The position numbers were made by a program, and so were the translations under genes. A DNA stretch of 64,000 nt from Candidatus Nanopelagicaceae bacterium (GTDB taxonomy: Bacteria; Actinomycetota; Actinomycetes; Nanopelagicales; Nanopelagicaceae), in the NCBI GenBank assembly GCA_018882735.1, contig VERH01000001.1, forward strand, positions 17,584 to 81,583, written 5' to 3'. Below, piece by piece: positions 10,248 to 20,251 of the stretch. Numbering within the stretch: position 1 is the stretch's first letter; every line of letters begins with the position of its first letter. The notes under the pieces are model-generated. The model did not search any database, was not told the origin of the DNA, and was given only the letters and a program-made list of their open reading frames with translations.

Positions 10248-13200
10248 CTATACCTCTTTTACTTCGGGTTTAGGTCTGGGTGAACCGGTGACCTCAGCGA
10301 TTACTTCACTCACCCATTCAAGGAGTGAAGTATCTCCTATCTCGCCTGCTTCCACGTAATCCTTCTTCTGCCAAGCGGCGATTGTTGGGCGTGCGACTAG
10401 GAGGACATTAGTCACAGATTTCACAATCGACCCGGGATATAGACGAGAGATTCGAAGTTCACGAGATTCGCTCAATTTGATCGGTGCAATCTTCAGATAC
10501 TTTCCTTGCATCGCTAAATCCCTAATCCCAAATTGCTTTACTCGGATTCGCAATTTTGCGATTTCAAGGAGGCGCTCTGCTTCTTCAGGAAGTTCGCCAA
10601 ACCGATCCTGTAACTCTTCCTTGATTGCATCAACTTCAAGATCTCCATGAGCGTCAGCCAATCTTCGGTAGAGATCAAGTCGCAATCGATCAGAGGGAAC
10701 ATATTCGGTTGATAGATGTGCGGTTATCGGAATCTCAACTTTGCATTCAAATTCCTCCGTCGCGCCATCAACAATCCCGCGCTTAAATTCATTTACCGCC
10801 TCGCCAACCATCCGCATGTATAGATCAAAACCCACCTCAGCAATATGCCCGGATTGTTCGCCACCTAAGAGATTTCCTGCTCCCCTTATCTCAAGATCCT
10901 TTAGGGCAACTTGCATTCCCGAACCTAATTCAGAGTTGCGCGCAATTGTGGTGAGCCGTTCCATAGCGATTTCAGTGAGTGGTTTATCGCCGGAGTACAA
11001 GAAGTATGCATAAGCGCGCTCTCGGCTTCGACCAACTCTTCCCCTTAATTGGTGAAGTTGGGAGAGGCCAAACTTATCAGCGCGATCGACTATTAAAGTA
11101 TTGGCATTTGCAACATCTATTCCATTTTCAACTATTGTGGTACAGACCAAGACATCAAATTCTCGATTCCAAAATGCCAGCACAACTTGTTCTAGCGCGC
11201 TCTCATTCATCTGACCATGGGCAATCGCAATACGCGCTTCAGGAACCAGGACACGCAACTTGGCGGCAACATCTTCGATGCTCTCAACTCGATTATGAAT
11301 GTAGAAGACTTGGCCATCACGTAATAACTCTCGATGAATTGCGGCTGCGACCTGTTTATCGTCATAGGCGCCAACATAGGTAAGCACAGGATGGCGCTCC
11401 TCCGGTGGAGTTGCGATCGTGGACATTTCGCGAATACCAGTTATCGCCATCTCTAGGGTGCGTGGGATTGGGGTCGCAGACATTGAAAGTACATCAACTG
11501 TGGTGCGAAGTTTCTTTAGCTTCTCTTTATGTTCAACTCCAAAACGCTGCTCTTCATCGACGATTATCAACCCTAAATCTCGAAACTTTATATCCTCCGA
11601 TAACAATCTATGAGTTCCAATGACTACATCAATAGTGCCATTGGTTAAACCTGCGAGCGTCTCAGTAATCTCTTTAGCGGTGTTAAACCGGGAGAGCGCA
11701 GATACTTTCAAGGGAAAGCCGGCATAACGCTCTGAGAAAGTTGCCAAATGTTGTTGAACTAGAAGCGTGGTCGGAACTAATACCGCTACCTGCTTTGCAT
11801 CTTGAACCGCTTTAAATGCGGCGCGTATTGCAATTTCTGTCTTTCCATAACCAACATCGCCACAAACAATTCGATCCATGGGATATGGGCGCTCCATATC
11901 CGCCTTCACTTCATTTATGGATACCAGCTGATCAGGAGTCTCTACATATTCAAAGGAATCTTCTAACTCACGTTGCCATGTTGTGTCTGGTGAGAATGCA
12001 TAACCAGGAAGGCTAGTTCGAGCGGCATAAAGTCGAATCAGTTCGCCAGCGATTTCCTTAACTGCTTTCTTAGCTCGTGACTTAGCCTTGATCCAATCTC
12101 CACCGCCGATTCGATGTAGCGCCGGGGTTTCACCGCCTACATATCGAGTCACTAACTCCAATGAATCAGTTGGAACAAAGATTCGATCCGCCGGTTGTCC
12201 CCGTTTAGAAGCGGCATATTCAATTACTACATACTCCCGTTCGACTCCACCAACACTTCGCTTTAACAACTCCTGATAACGACCCACTCCATGAATCTCA
12301 TGAACTACGTAATCCCCCCGCTTTAATTCAAGTGGATCAATCGCTTTCTTCCGGCGTGAAGGTAGCTTCCCTGATGCTGCCCTTCTATCTCGTACTCCAG
12401 TTATATCGGCCTCAGCAAGGAACATTATTTTCTTGCTCTTATCTTCAAAGCCAGACTCATAACTTGAACTAAGTAGATAGACCGCATCTCTAGTTGGAGT
12501 AGTTGATAGGTCCTCAACCACTCGGGCCGGGATATCGGCCTCGGATAAAAGTTGTAGATATCGCTCAGTTAACCCGTGGCCACGAAAGGCAAGTGCAAGA
12601 AGATAGCCAGAAGCAAGCCATGTTCGCAGATCACGAATCAAACGTTCAACATCACCTCGATAAGGTGGAATCTCTTCGAATTGTGTAACGACTGGATCAT
12701 CTACATCGCCAAAGAGATTTATGGATCGCCAAGAGAAACCGCGTTTTCTAGCTGAGCGTTCAACCTCCTCAATCTTTAAGTAGCCCGCACGCTGGAGTTC
12801 GTCTCGCAGCGGGGCCGACATTCCTTGCGCGCTCGAAGCATTTGACCAAGCTGCCTCCAAGAATTCATCGCTGGTTTTGATTAAATCAAGATTGCGATTT
12901 CTTATCCGTTCGCTCTCAAGGAGAATCACCTCAAAATCTCCCGGTAGAAAATCTAAAAACTCTTTGACTTCTGGATGGAGCAGGCCGATTAGAGATTCCA
13001 TTCCATTTGCATAACTTCCAGCTTCTACCTTATTTAAGATCTCAATCAACTCAGGATATTTACTTCGCGCATCACTAGCTCGCGCCTTGACTTCATCAGT
13101 TATCAATAGCTCCCTACATGGGTAGAGCGAAATCTTCTCAGTTAATGGGGCAAAGCTCCGTTGGCTGCCTATCTCAAAACTCTTTATCTCTTCAATCTCA

Positions 13201-13754
13201 TCGCCAAAGAAATCAATTCGAATCGGATAGTCAGAGTCCGGTGGGAAGATATCTACGATTCCACCCCGGACTGCAAAGTCCCCTCTACGTTCAACTAAAT
13301 CAACTCTTGTGTAGGCGCGCTCCACCAAATTACTAATCAGATCTGTAAAGGTGAAGAAATCTCCACGAGCTAACTCAAGTACCGGAACCTTATTAATGGA
13401 GGAGATGATGGGTTGAACTAAAGCGCGGATAGGAACGAGGATTACCTTTGCTTTATCAATGTTATAAAGCGTCTTTATTCGCTTTGTGACCGTATCGCTA
13501 TTTGGACTCAACTTCTCATGGGGCAAGGTCTCCCATGCCGGGAACTCCATTACATTCTCAGTTAACGCGCCTAATTCGTCGATTAACTCAGTTGCTCGCT
13601 TACTTGAATGGGTAACAACAACTAGCCGCTTATTTTTTGCCAGCTCTGCGATAAGTATCGGATGGGAGGGTGATGGGGCGATGATGTTCTCGGCATCATC
13701 AAGGAGGTGTTTAGTTGTTTCAGATAGCGAGATGATTCCATTTATCTTTTTCAT
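10248..13754 (-). CDS. mfd: Transcription-repair coupling factor Mfd
   Basis: A 1168-residue ATPase that removes stalled RNA polymerase and recruits UvrA. In order: UvrB-like N-terminal module (VVTHSSKRATELIDEL, ERRGDFAVRGGIVDIFPPDS), RNA polymerase-interacting domain beginning DYVVHEIHGVGRYQELLKR, translocase motifs GDVGYGKTEIAIRAAFKA (Walker A), DEEQRFG (motif II), SATPIPRTLEMA (motif III), later QLRGRVGRSRERAYAYF, and the C-terminal TRCF domain. ATG 13754 with AGGAGG four bases before it is preferred over the TTG one codon upstream. Length is normal for the family. Confidence 0.97.
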   Translation of the reverse strand: MKKINGIISLSETTKHLLDDAENIIAPSPSHPILIAELAKNKRLVVVTHSSKRATELIDELGALTENVMEFPAWETLPHEKLSPNSDTVTKRIKTLYNIDKAKVILVPIRALVQPIISSINKVPVLELARGDFFTFTDLISNLVERAYTRVDLVERRGDFAVRGGIVDIFPPDSDYPIRIDFFGDEIEEIKSFEIGSQRSFAPLTEKISLYPCRELLITDEVKARASDARSKYPELIEILNKVEAGSYANGMESLIGLLHPEVKEFLDFLPGDFEVILLESERIRNRNLDLIKTSDEFLEAAWSNASSAQGMSAPLRDELQRAGYLKIEEVERSARKRGFSWRSINLFGDVDDPVVTQFEEIPPYRGDVERLIRDLRTWLASGYLLALAFRGHGLTERYLQLLSEADIPARVVEDLSTTPTRDAVYLLSSSYESGFEDKSKKIMFLAEADITGVRDRRAASGKLPSRRKKAIDPLELKRGDYVVHEIHGVGRYQELLKRSVGGVEREYVVIEYAASKRGQPADRIFVPTDSLELVTRYVGGETPALHRIGGGDWIKAKSRAKKAVKEIAGELIRLYAARTSLPGYAFSPDTTWQRELEDSFEYVETPDQLVSINEVKADMERPYPMDRIVCGDVGYGKTEIAIRAAFKAVQDAKQVAVLVPTTLLVQQHLATFSERYAGFPLKVSALSRFNTAKEITETLAGLTNGTIDVVIGTHRLLSEDIKFRDLGLIIVDEEQRFGVEHKEKLKKLRTTVDVLSMSATPIPRTLEMAITGIREMSTIATPPEERHPVLTYVGAYDDKQVAAAIHRELLRDGQVFYIHNRVESIEDVAAKLRVLVPEARIAIAHGQMNESALEQVVLAFWNREFDVLVCTTIVENGIDVANANTLIVDRADKFGLSQLHQLRGRVGRSRERAYAYFLYSGDKPLTEIAMERLTTIARNSELGSGMQVALKDLEIRGAGNLLGGEQSGHIAEVGFDLYMRMVGEAVNEFKRGIVDGATEEFECKVEIPITAHLSTEYVPSDRLRLDLYRRLADAHGDLEVDAIKEELQDRFGELPEEAERLLEIAKLRIRVKQFGIRDLAMQGKYLKIAPIKLSESRELRISRLYPGSIVKSVTNVLLVARPTIAAWQKKDYVEAGEIGDTSLLEWVSEVIAEVTGSPRPKPEVKEV

Positions 13755-13792
13755 CAAACCTCCTCTTTGAAGCGCTCGGGAATAGCCAAATG

Positions 13793-13817
13793 GCCCCGCT
13801 TCCTAAAAGGAGGGGGC
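13793..13817. promoter_or_regulatory. Strong GC-rich hairpin in the mfd-ppc divergent gap
   Basis: GCCC-CG-CTTCCT-AAA-AGGAGG-GGGC can fold into a compact hairpin with a three-base loop (one G-T pair and a two-base bulge). It stands between the divergent starts of mfd (13754) and ppc (13861). It has no T-run on either side, so it is not an obvious terminator. It might be a 5' leader structure or a protein site; function is not known. Confidence 0.4.
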
Positions 13818-13860
13818 TATCTGAAATACGGGTGAAATCTTATCGTGAGATTATTCGCTA

Positions 13861-16560
13861 ATGACCGAGAGCGATAATTCATCACTTCGTAGCGATGTTC
13901 GCACCCTGGGTGATCTACTTGGCCAATCGCTTGTGCGCCAAGATGGCGAAGCGCTTCTTAATCTCGTTGAATCAGTCCGCAAATCAGTCCGTGAAGGCGG
14001 CGGTGAGGAACTTTTAAACTCAGTTTCAACTGCAGATGCCGTTAAATTAGTTAGAGCATTTAACGTCTATTTTAATCTTGCCAATGTTGCCGAACAGGTC
14101 CATCGCTCCCGAACGCTCACCGAAGAGCGAGAAGCCAAAGGATCTTGGATCTCAAGGGCAGTAGATCGAATCATCGCCGCAAGTGAGAATCAAAAGAATT
14201 TTACAGATGAAGATCTAAAGAAGTGGCTCGCTAACTTTGAAGTGCGCCCCGTCTTCACCGCCCACCCAACTGAAGCGGCTAGAAGATCTGTCTTAAGTAA
14301 GTTGGGAACTATCGCCGATTTACTCGATGAACGCGAAACAATCGCGCGCGAGCGTCGCCTAGCTGAAGCGGTTGATCTTCTATGGCAGACCGATGAACTT
14401 CGCTTAGGTCGACCAGAACCACTTGATGAAGCGATTAATGCGCTTTATTACTTAGATGACTTGTTGCGCTACACGATGCCTGATGTCTTAGATGATTTTG
14501 CCCGCGAGCTACGCCGTTTGAAAGTAGAGCTAACACCGACTGCAACTCCCTTTACCTTCGGTTCCTGGATTGGGGGCGACCGTGATGGAAACCCAAACAT
14601 CACTCCTGAAGTAACAAAACAAGCCATCGTCTTGCAGATGGGGCATGCGATTCGAGTGCTCATTGCTGTTATGGATGAGATAAGGCAAGCGCTCTCTGTT
14701 TCGACCAAGCTCGCCGGAACTTCACCCGCGCTTCTAGATTCAGTCGCTCAAGATCTAGAACGAATTCCAGAAATTGAACCGCGCTTTAGAAGAATTAATA
14801 TTGAAGAGCCATATCGATTAAAGGCCACCGCAATCCGGCATCGACTAAATCTAACTCGAGAGCGCCATTCCAAAGGTAGTGCACATCAACCGGGGCGCGA
14901 TTATGCAAACACCAAAGAGCTCCTTGATGACTTGATGTTGATGCATACCTCCTTGATTGCCAATAGAGGTGAATTGATTGCACATGGATTGCTAGAGCGA
15001 ACTATTCGAGCAGTCGCTGCTTCTGGGCTATTTCATGCCACGATGGATGTGCGGGAACACTCCGCTGCTCATGAAAAGGTAATCGAACAACTCTTTCCAG
15101 AGGCCAACTACACAAAACTCGCCCCAGTTGAGAAATCGAAATTTATAACGGAGAAACTCAATGCAAGTGGGTTGAGGGAGTCACTTAATTTAAAGGCCCT
15201 TGATAGCGATGCCACAAAGACCTTAAAGACCTTTGAAGCGATCAAAGAAGCCCAAGAAACATTTGATCCAGAAGTAATCGAGACCTACATAATCTCTATG
15301 ACTCGCGGCCCGGAGGATGTGCTTGCTGCCTCGCTGCTCGCAAATCTTGCTGGGCTAATTAACCTCTCGGATAAAGGCCATGCCCGAGTCAATATCACTC
15401 CGCTTCTTGAAACTGTTGCCGAACTACGCGCTGCAGATTCGATCCTCGAAGCACTCTTGAGTAACCCGGTTTATCGCAAGATTGTTGAGCTCCGGGGAAA
15501 TATCCAGGAAGTAATGTTGGGATATTCCGATTCCAATAAGGATGCTGGAATTGCAACCAGCCAATGGGAGATTCATCAAGCCCAACGTAGGTTGCGCGAT
15601 GTTGCTCGTAAAAACAATGTTCAACTTCGGATCTTCCATGGCCGCGGTGGTTCGGTTGGCCGTGGTGGCGGTCCCACCTATGACGCGATTATCGCGCTTC
15701 CTTGGGGAACTCTCGATGGCCATATAAAAATGACTGAACAGGGCGAAGTAATCTCAGATAAATATTCGCTACCAACTCTGGCGCGCGAAAATGTCGAATT
15801 GACTCTAGCCGCCGCCCTTGAGGCAACAGTCTTGAATCGAAAGGCGCGTCAAACCCCAGATGATTTGAAGAGTTGGAATAGCGCTATGGATTCTGTAAGT
15901 GAGAGCGCCTTTAAGACATATCGCGCTCTAGTTGAGCATCCCGATCTTCCCGCTTACTTCTATCAATCAACTCCTGTTGAACAGTTAGGAAATCTCTATC
16001 TGGGTTCTCGTCCTTCGAGAAGGCCGGATGCTGGCGCTGATCTTTCATCACTTCGTGCGATTCCCTGGGTATTTGGTTGGACGCAATCTCGACAGATCGT
16101 TCCAGGTTGGTATGGAGTAGGAAGTGGATTAAAAGCTGCCCGCGAAGCTGGTCATAGCGAAACGATGGCGAAGATGTTGAAGGATTGGCACTTCTTCCGA
16201 ACCTTTATAAGCAATGTTGAGATGACAATTGCAAAGACCGACCTCAAGACTGCTCGTAAGTATGTTGAGAATTTAGTTGATCCCAAACTTCATCACTTCT
16301 TAGAGCGGATCGAGGCTGAGTACCAACTCACAATCACCGAGATTCTCTCGCTAACTGGTAAGACAGAGATTCTTGGTGATCAACAGATTCTGGCTCGAAC
16401 GCTACAGATTAGAGATAACTACTTGGCTCCGCTTCACCTTCTACAAGTCTCACTGTTAAAGAAAGTCCGGCAGCAAGGTGGCTCGAATGATCAACTAATT
16501 TCGCGCGCCTTATTGCTCACGATAAATGGTGTAGCGACCGGGTTGCGAAATACTGGCTGA
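13861..16560 (+). CDS. ppc: Phosphoenolpyruvate carboxylase
   Basis: An 899-residue enzyme that carboxylates PEP with bicarbonate to oxaloacetate, refilling the TCA cycle. Catalytic landmarks: FTAHPTEAARRSV with the essential histidine, GSWIGGDRDGNPNIT, MLGYSDSNKDAG, FHGRGGSVGRGGGPT, and the invariant C-terminal RNTG. Length is typical. ATG 13861 has no Shine-Dalgarno; GATTAT ends six bases before it, compatible with a leaderless start, though weaker than the TANNNT sites elsewhere. The 3' end is one base from the convergent pth stop. Confidence 0.98.
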   Translation: MTESDNSSLRSDVRTLGDLLGQSLVRQDGEALLNLVESVRKSVREGGGEELLNSVSTADAVKLVRAFNVYFNLANVAEQVHRSRTLTEEREAKGSWISRAVDRIIAASENQKNFTDEDLKKWLANFEVRPVFTAHPTEAARRSVLSKLGTIADLLDERETIARERRLAEAVDLLWQTDELRLGRPEPLDEAINALYYLDDLLRYTMPDVLDDFARELRRLKVELTPTATPFTFGSWIGGDRDGNPNITPEVTKQAIVLQMGHAIRVLIAVMDEIRQALSVSTKLAGTSPALLDSVAQDLERIPEIEPRFRRINIEEPYRLKATAIRHRLNLTRERHSKGSAHQPGRDYANTKELLDDLMLMHTSLIANRGELIAHGLLERTIRAVAASGLFHATMDVREHSAAHEKVIEQLFPEANYTKLAPVEKSKFITEKLNASGLRESLNLKALDSDATKTLKTFEAIKEAQETFDPEVIETYIISMTRGPEDVLAASLLANLAGLINLSDKGHARVNITPLLETVAELRAADSILEALLSNPVYRKIVELRGNIQEVMLGYSDSNKDAGIATSQWEIHQAQRRLRDVARKNNVQLRIFHGRGGSVGRGGGPTYDAIIALPWGTLDGHIKMTEQGEVISDKYSLPTLARENVELTLAAALEATVLNRKARQTPDDLKSWNSAMDSVSESAFKTYRALVEHPDLPAYFYQSTPVEQLGNLYLGSRPSRRPDAGADLSSLRAIPWVFGWTQSRQIVPGWYGVGSGLKAAREAGHSETMAKMLKDWHFFRTFISNVEMTIAKTDLKTARKYVENLVDPKLHHFLERIEAEYQLTITEILSLTGKTEILGDQQILARTLQIRDNYLAPLHLLQVSLLKKVRQQGGSNDQLISRALLLTINGVATGLRNTG

Positions 16561-16561
16561 T

Positions 16562-17143
16562 TTAGGAATTAAATTTAGTCTGAGCTTTATCGAGTCCATC
16601 AACTATGAGCGCCTCGATCGAATCCGCACCGCTTGAGATAAAAGTCGGAAGATGCTTGCGCTCTTCGCTATTAAATGGCTTGAGAACAAAGTCGGCAGGA
16701 TCTTGTGAGCCCATGGGGCGACCGATTCCCATTCGAATTCGGAAATAGTCCGGTCCCATAACTTTTGTAATGCTCTTTAGGCCATTGTGGCCATTATCGC
16801 CCCCACCTTGTTTAAGTCGGATCGCTTCAAATGGGATATCTAGCTCATCATGTATGACGATTAGGTGGTCGCTCTTTACTTTATAGAAATCTATAAGTGA
16901 CTTTGTAGGGCCACCTGATTCATTCATATAACAACGGAGCGTGGCCGCAACGATTGATTCACCGGAACTCAATTTGTACTCAACCACATTTGCCCGTGAC
17001 TTATGGCTAGATAGTTTCTTTTCAGAACGGAGCGCTAACTCTCCGATGACCATTGCGCCGATGTTATGGCGGGTACGTTCATACTCAGGACCAGGATTAC
17101 CTAAACCAACGATGATCCAGCGATCCTTCGTGCTACGAAACAT
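16562..17143 (-). CDS. pth: Peptidyl-tRNA hydrolase
   Basis: A 193-residue esterase that frees tRNA from prematurely released peptidyl-tRNA. The N-terminal IVGLGNPGPEYERTRHNIGAMV holds the catalytic histidine region, and YMNESGGPTKSLIDFYK, VIHDELDIPFEAIRLKQGGGDNGHNGLKSI and RIRMGIGRP are all present. It follows rplY on the same strand, the usual actinobacterial order. The start ATG 17143 sits six bases after a TAACCT hexamer and has no Shine-Dalgarno, so it may have its own leaderless promoter. Confidence 0.97.
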   Translation of the reverse strand: MFRSTKDRWIIVGLGNPGPEYERTRHNIGAMVIGELALRSEKKLSSHKSRANVVEYKLSSGESIVAATLRCYMNESGGPTKSLIDFYKVKSDHLIVIHDELDIPFEAIRLKQGGGDNGHNGLKSITKVMGPDYFRIRMGIGRPMGSQDPADFVLKPFNSEERKHLPTFISSGADSIEALIVDGLDKAQTKFNS

Positions 17144-17149
17144 GAAGGA

Positions 17150-17155
17150 AGGTTA
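17150..17155 (-). promoter_or_regulatory. -10 hexamer for leaderless pth mRNA
   Basis: TAACCT on the minus strand ends six bases before ATG 17143, placing the predicted transcription start at the start codon. There is no ribosome binding site. Confidence 0.5.
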
Positions 17156-17173
17156 ATAGAGAGCTAGTAGAAG

Positions 17174-17818
17174 TTACTTAGCTTTAGCTTCGCCCTCAGC
17201 GGCAGCGGCAGCAGCCTCACCTTCAGCAGGAGCGGCAGCTTCACCTTCAGCAGCAGCGGCGACTGGTGCAACCTCTTCAATCGCAGCGCGAACTGAAACG
17301 TGCGCAACTACCATCTTTGGTTCGCTCTTGAGGGTGATTCCGGCTGGAAGAAGAACATCTTCAGCCAACTTCGAATCTCCCGCCATAAGGCCAGTGATAT
17401 CGAGTTCGAGGAATTGTGGAATCGAAGTGACATCAACTTCCACTTCGATTGTGTTATTGACGTGCTCGAGAATACCTTCTGGATCGTGCTTACCGGTTGT
17501 GTGAACTGGAACGTTAACGACAACACGCTCACCACGACGTACGATAATCAAATCGATGTGCTCAAGAGTTCCTTTGAGTGGATTACGAACAATGGACTTT
17601 GGAAGAACTAGTTCTTGCTTTTCGCCCAGATCAATATTTAAAAGAACGTTAGAGGTCTTAATAGCCACGCCCACTTCGCGAGCTGGAAGTGAGATATGGG
17701 TTGGCTTCTCGCCATGACCGTAGATAACCGCGGGAACTTGTCCATCGCGACGGATTCTTCGTGATGCGCCCTTACCGAATTCATTACGGAGCGCGCCGGT
17801 GATTGATACTTCTGCCAT
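17174..17818 (-). CDS. rplY: 50S ribosomal protein bL25, long Ctc form
   Basis: A 214-residue 5S-rRNA-binding ribosomal protein with the two-domain Ctc architecture. The L25 N-terminal domain (residues about 1-90) includes GKGASRRIRRDGQVPAVIYGHGEKP and RNPLKGTLEHIDLI. The TL5-like beta domain (about 95-180) follows. The final 30 residues are a low-complexity Ala/Glu tail of repeated AAAEGEA units. ATG 17818 has AAAGG upstream at reasonable spacing and a matching promoter at 17871-17899. Confidence 0.97.
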   Translation of the reverse strand: MAEVSITGALRNEFGKGASRRIRRDGQVPAVIYGHGEKPTHISLPAREVGVAIKTSNVLLNIDLGEKQELVLPKSIVRNPLKGTLEHIDLIIVRRGERVVVNVPVHTTGKHDPEGILEHVNNTIEVEVDVTSIPQFLELDITGLMAGDSKLAEDVLLPAGITLKSEPKMVVAHVSVRAAIEEVAPVAAAAEGEAAAPAEGEAAAAAAEGEAKAK

Positions 17819-17870
17819 TTTCTTGCCTTTCGTCGATAACGGGGTTTACCCCTCGCCTTAAGTGGGCTGA

Positions 17871-17899
17871 AGGTTACCGAGAGCTATGCAAATCGACAA
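17871..17899 (-). promoter_or_regulatory. Promoter of rplY
   Basis: On the minus strand: -35 TTGTCG (17894-17899), a 17-base spacer and -10 TAACCT (17871-17876). Transcription would start near 17865, leaving a leader of about 45 bases that contains a short GGGG-TAAA-CCCC hairpin (17839-17850) before the ribosome binding site. Confidence 0.55.
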
Positions 17900-17921
17900 A
17901 TTCCGTTAAGAAGTCCTACGC

Positions 17922-19265
17922 CTAACCTCGGCGAAAGCGGCGGGCAATTCTCCAACTAATTAGCGAAACGAGTGCAATCGCTACAAAGTGCCAGACCCCC
18001 AGCGGAAAGCGGGCGTGATCCGGTAGCGCCGGGTCTTGGATAGCCACATTTCTTGGAATCTCAATTGTTGCAACTAGTCCTGCGTGATCTGAGGCAAAAC
18101 ACTTTTCATCGCCACAGTCCCAGATTGAAGTTCCATCGGGGTAAATATTGCCGATAAGTTTTGAAGAAATGGTTGCGTAAACATTTTTAGTAAATATGTA
18201 ATCGAGCCGATCCGTAAATCCATATTGATTGCCAAACTTCTTCGCCGTTTCAATTCGTTTGGAATCCGGACCATTTAGTAGCGCGCTTGCGCCCCATGTG
18301 AAATATCTAGGATCTGTTGCATCTGGAGAGGCATTGGTAAAGCCAGCATCAATCATCGCCTTGTAGGCATTACAACTTGCGATGCCAGAAGTTGGACAAG
18401 CTTCACTTACGACAGGTTGCAGTCCTGGATTGGGTTCACTTTCTGCCCGTGGATCTCGCGGATCGGCGTTGAAATCCCCCATGACGATAAGCGGCATCTT
18501 TGCGCCCTTCAAATCTTCAATGAGCTGGGCTGCTTGAAGCGCCGAGTTAGGAACTTTGTTTTCATCCCAGATCGATTCCAGATGAGTCGTTATCACTCGA
18601 ACCAATGAATCATTAACTTCAAAGTCGACCCAGGTATAGCCGCGATAGATAGTCATGATGGTTGGAACTATCGAGTAGGTCGCGTCATATTCGGTATTTC
18701 CAACTTGCTTTATTTTCTTCTTCAAATCATCGCGAACCAAAATTGCATCACCGATAGTAAATCCACAGGCAGCGCTCGTACTCCCAAAGAGCGAAGGGAA
18801 AAGATCTGGATCCTCTACTTTTGTAAGGTATGGAATTGCAGCGATTGAATACCCTGGATTAAAAGCATCTACCCCATTAAAAGACGCCAGCGAATAAGAA
18901 GTTCCGCTCGCTTGAGTAGCTTTAATAAATTGATCTAGGAAATCAAAAACTGCAACTTTCTCGCTCCAAAGATTCTTCTTGCAATACCAAGTCGTTGCTT
19001 CTTGAATTCCTATTAGGGCTGGTTTATCCAGCGCCGCTTCCGCTGCTAATTTGTTGGCTCGTTTGGTGAAATCTGTCTTCTTTACTTGGTCCCACATGAA
19101 CTGGGCGGCGGCTGGAAAAGCTGGGATCAATTCAAGTGCTACTCCAACATCAGCGCCCAAATAGATGTTCCGTGACATAACCGTAAGTTGATACGGCTCT
19201 TCGGCGTTAGCGTGCGGAAGTGGAATTAAAAGTAGCGAGAGTAAAAGAAGTAGAAAACGTCTCAC
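17922..19265 (-). CDS. Secreted endonuclease/exonuclease/phosphatase-family protein with C-terminal membrane anchor
   Basis: A 447-residue exported protein. A signal peptide (about residues 1-21, ending ANA-EE) precedes an EEP fold: MSRNIYLGADV at the N-terminus, GIQEATTWY with the metal-binding glutamate, VITTHLES, VMGDFNADPRDP, and the final SDHAGLVATIE with the catalytic D-H. A hydrophobic helix near the C-terminus (about 425-440) followed by ARRFRRG would anchor it to the membrane. Substrate may be nucleic acid, lipid or phosphoester; not decidable. GTG 19265 is two bases after the prs stop, so it is in the glmU-prs operon. Confidence 0.87.
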   Translation of the reverse strand: MRRFLLLLLSLLLIPLPHANAEEPYQLTVMSRNIYLGADVGVALELIPAFPAAAQFMWDQVKKTDFTKRANKLAAEAALDKPALIGIQEATTWYCKKNLWSEKVAVFDFLDQFIKATQASGTSYSLASFNGVDAFNPGYSIAAIPYLTKVEDPDLFPSLFGSTSAACGFTIGDAILVRDDLKKKIKQVGNTEYDATYSIVPTIMTIYRGYTWVDFEVNDSLVRVITTHLESIWDENKVPNSALQAAQLIEDLKGAKMPLIVMGDFNADPRDPRAESEPNPGLQPVVSEACPTSGIASCNAYKAMIDAGFTNASPDATDPRYFTWGASALLNGPDSKRIETAKKFGNQYGFTDRLDYIFTKNVYATISSKLIGNIYPDGTSIWDCGDEKCFASDHAGLVATIEIPRNVAIQDPALPDHARFPLGVWHFVAIALVSLISWRIARRFRRG

Positions 19266-19267
19266 TC

Positions 19268-20251
19268 TTAAGAGTGTCCATCGAAGAGGCTTGTGACTGA
19301 GCCATCTTCGAAGACCTCCTTTATTGCCCGCGCAACAAGCGGTGCGATTGAGAGAACGGTGAGGTTAGGGAACTTCTTCTCATCTGGGATTGGAAGCGTG
19401 TTTGCAACCACGACTTCACTTACCTTTGAATTCATTAACCGTTCCACAGCCGGGCCAGAGAAGACTGGGTGAGTCGCGGCAACCATCACATCTTTGGCGC
19501 CTGCGCTATAGAGCGCATCGACCGCCTTGGTGATTGTTCCGCCGGTATCGATCATGTCATCGATAACTACGCAAGTTTGTCCTTCAACTTCACCAACGAC
19601 GCGACCAGTTATAGCTTCATTTGGAACTCTAGGATCTCGAGTTTTATGGATAAATGCGATCTGGGTGCCGCCCAAGATATCGCTCCATCGTTCTGCGACG
19701 CGGACTCGACCAGAATCAGGTGAAACAATTGTTAATCGAGTCCGATCAACTTTTGAACCAACATAATTTGCAAGTAGCGGTAGCGCAAATAGATGGTCTA
19801 CCGGGCCATCGAAGAATCCTTGGATTTGTGAGCTATGTAAATCAACCGTCATCAAGCGATCGGCCCCAGCAGTCTTAAATAAATCAGCCATCAACCTAGC
19901 TGAGATTGGCTCGCGGCCGCGATGTTTCTTATCTTGGCGGGCATATGCATAAAAGGGAGCAATTACGGTGATTCGCTTTGCAGATGCCCGCTTAAGCGCA
20001 TCGACCATAATGAGTTGTTCCATGATCTGCTTATTTACTGGTTCGGCATGGCTCTGGATTACGAAGGCATCGCAACCGCGAACGCTCTCTTCGAAGCGGA
20101 TAAATATTTCACCATTTGCAAAGTCATACGCAGAAGTTGGAGTGATAGTTACCCCAAGTTCGTTAGCGACTTCTTCTGCTAATTCCGGATAACCACGTCC
20201 GGAAAAGATACGGAGACGCTTCTCAGAGCCGAGTCGGAGTTCATTACTCAT
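19268..20251 (-). CDS. prs: Ribose-phosphate pyrophosphokinase
   Basis: A 327-residue enzyme making PRPP from ribose-5-phosphate and ATP, feeding purine, pyrimidine, His, Trp and NAD synthesis. Motifs: IFSGRGYPELAEEVA, FANGEIFIRFEESVRG, YARQDKKHRGREPISA, the cation site MTVDLHSSQIQGFFDGPVDH, and the PRPP-binding loop CVVIDDMIDTGGTI. ATG 20251 overlaps the glmU stop (ATGA), so the two are translationally coupled, as in mycobacteria. Confidence 0.98.
   Translation of the reverse strand: MSNELRLGSEKRLRIFSGRGYPELAEEVANELGVTITPTSAYDFANGEIFIRFEESVRGCDAFVIQSHAEPVNKQIMEQLIMVDALKRASAKRITVIAPFYAYARQDKKHRGREPISARLMADLFKTAGADRLMTVDLHSSQIQGFFDGPVDHLFALPLLANYVGSKVDRTRLTIVSPDSGRVRVAERWSDILGGTQIAFIHKTRDPRVPNEAITGRVVGEVEGQTCVVIDDMIDTGGTITKAVDALYSAGAKDVMVAATHPVFSGPAVERLMNSKVSEVVVANTLPIPDEKKFPNLTVLSIAPLVARAIKEVFEDGSVTSLFDGHS

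Noticed and set aside
17174..17260. Short repeats GAAGGTGAGGCTGC-like at the end of rplY as a DNA repeat element
   Set aside because: They encode the Ala/Glu tail of the protein and follow its codons; common in actinobacterial bL25.
17300..17611. 103-codon plus-strand ORF antisense to rplY
   Set aside because: It lies wholly within a clear ribosomal protein gene and has no ribosome site or recognisable composition.
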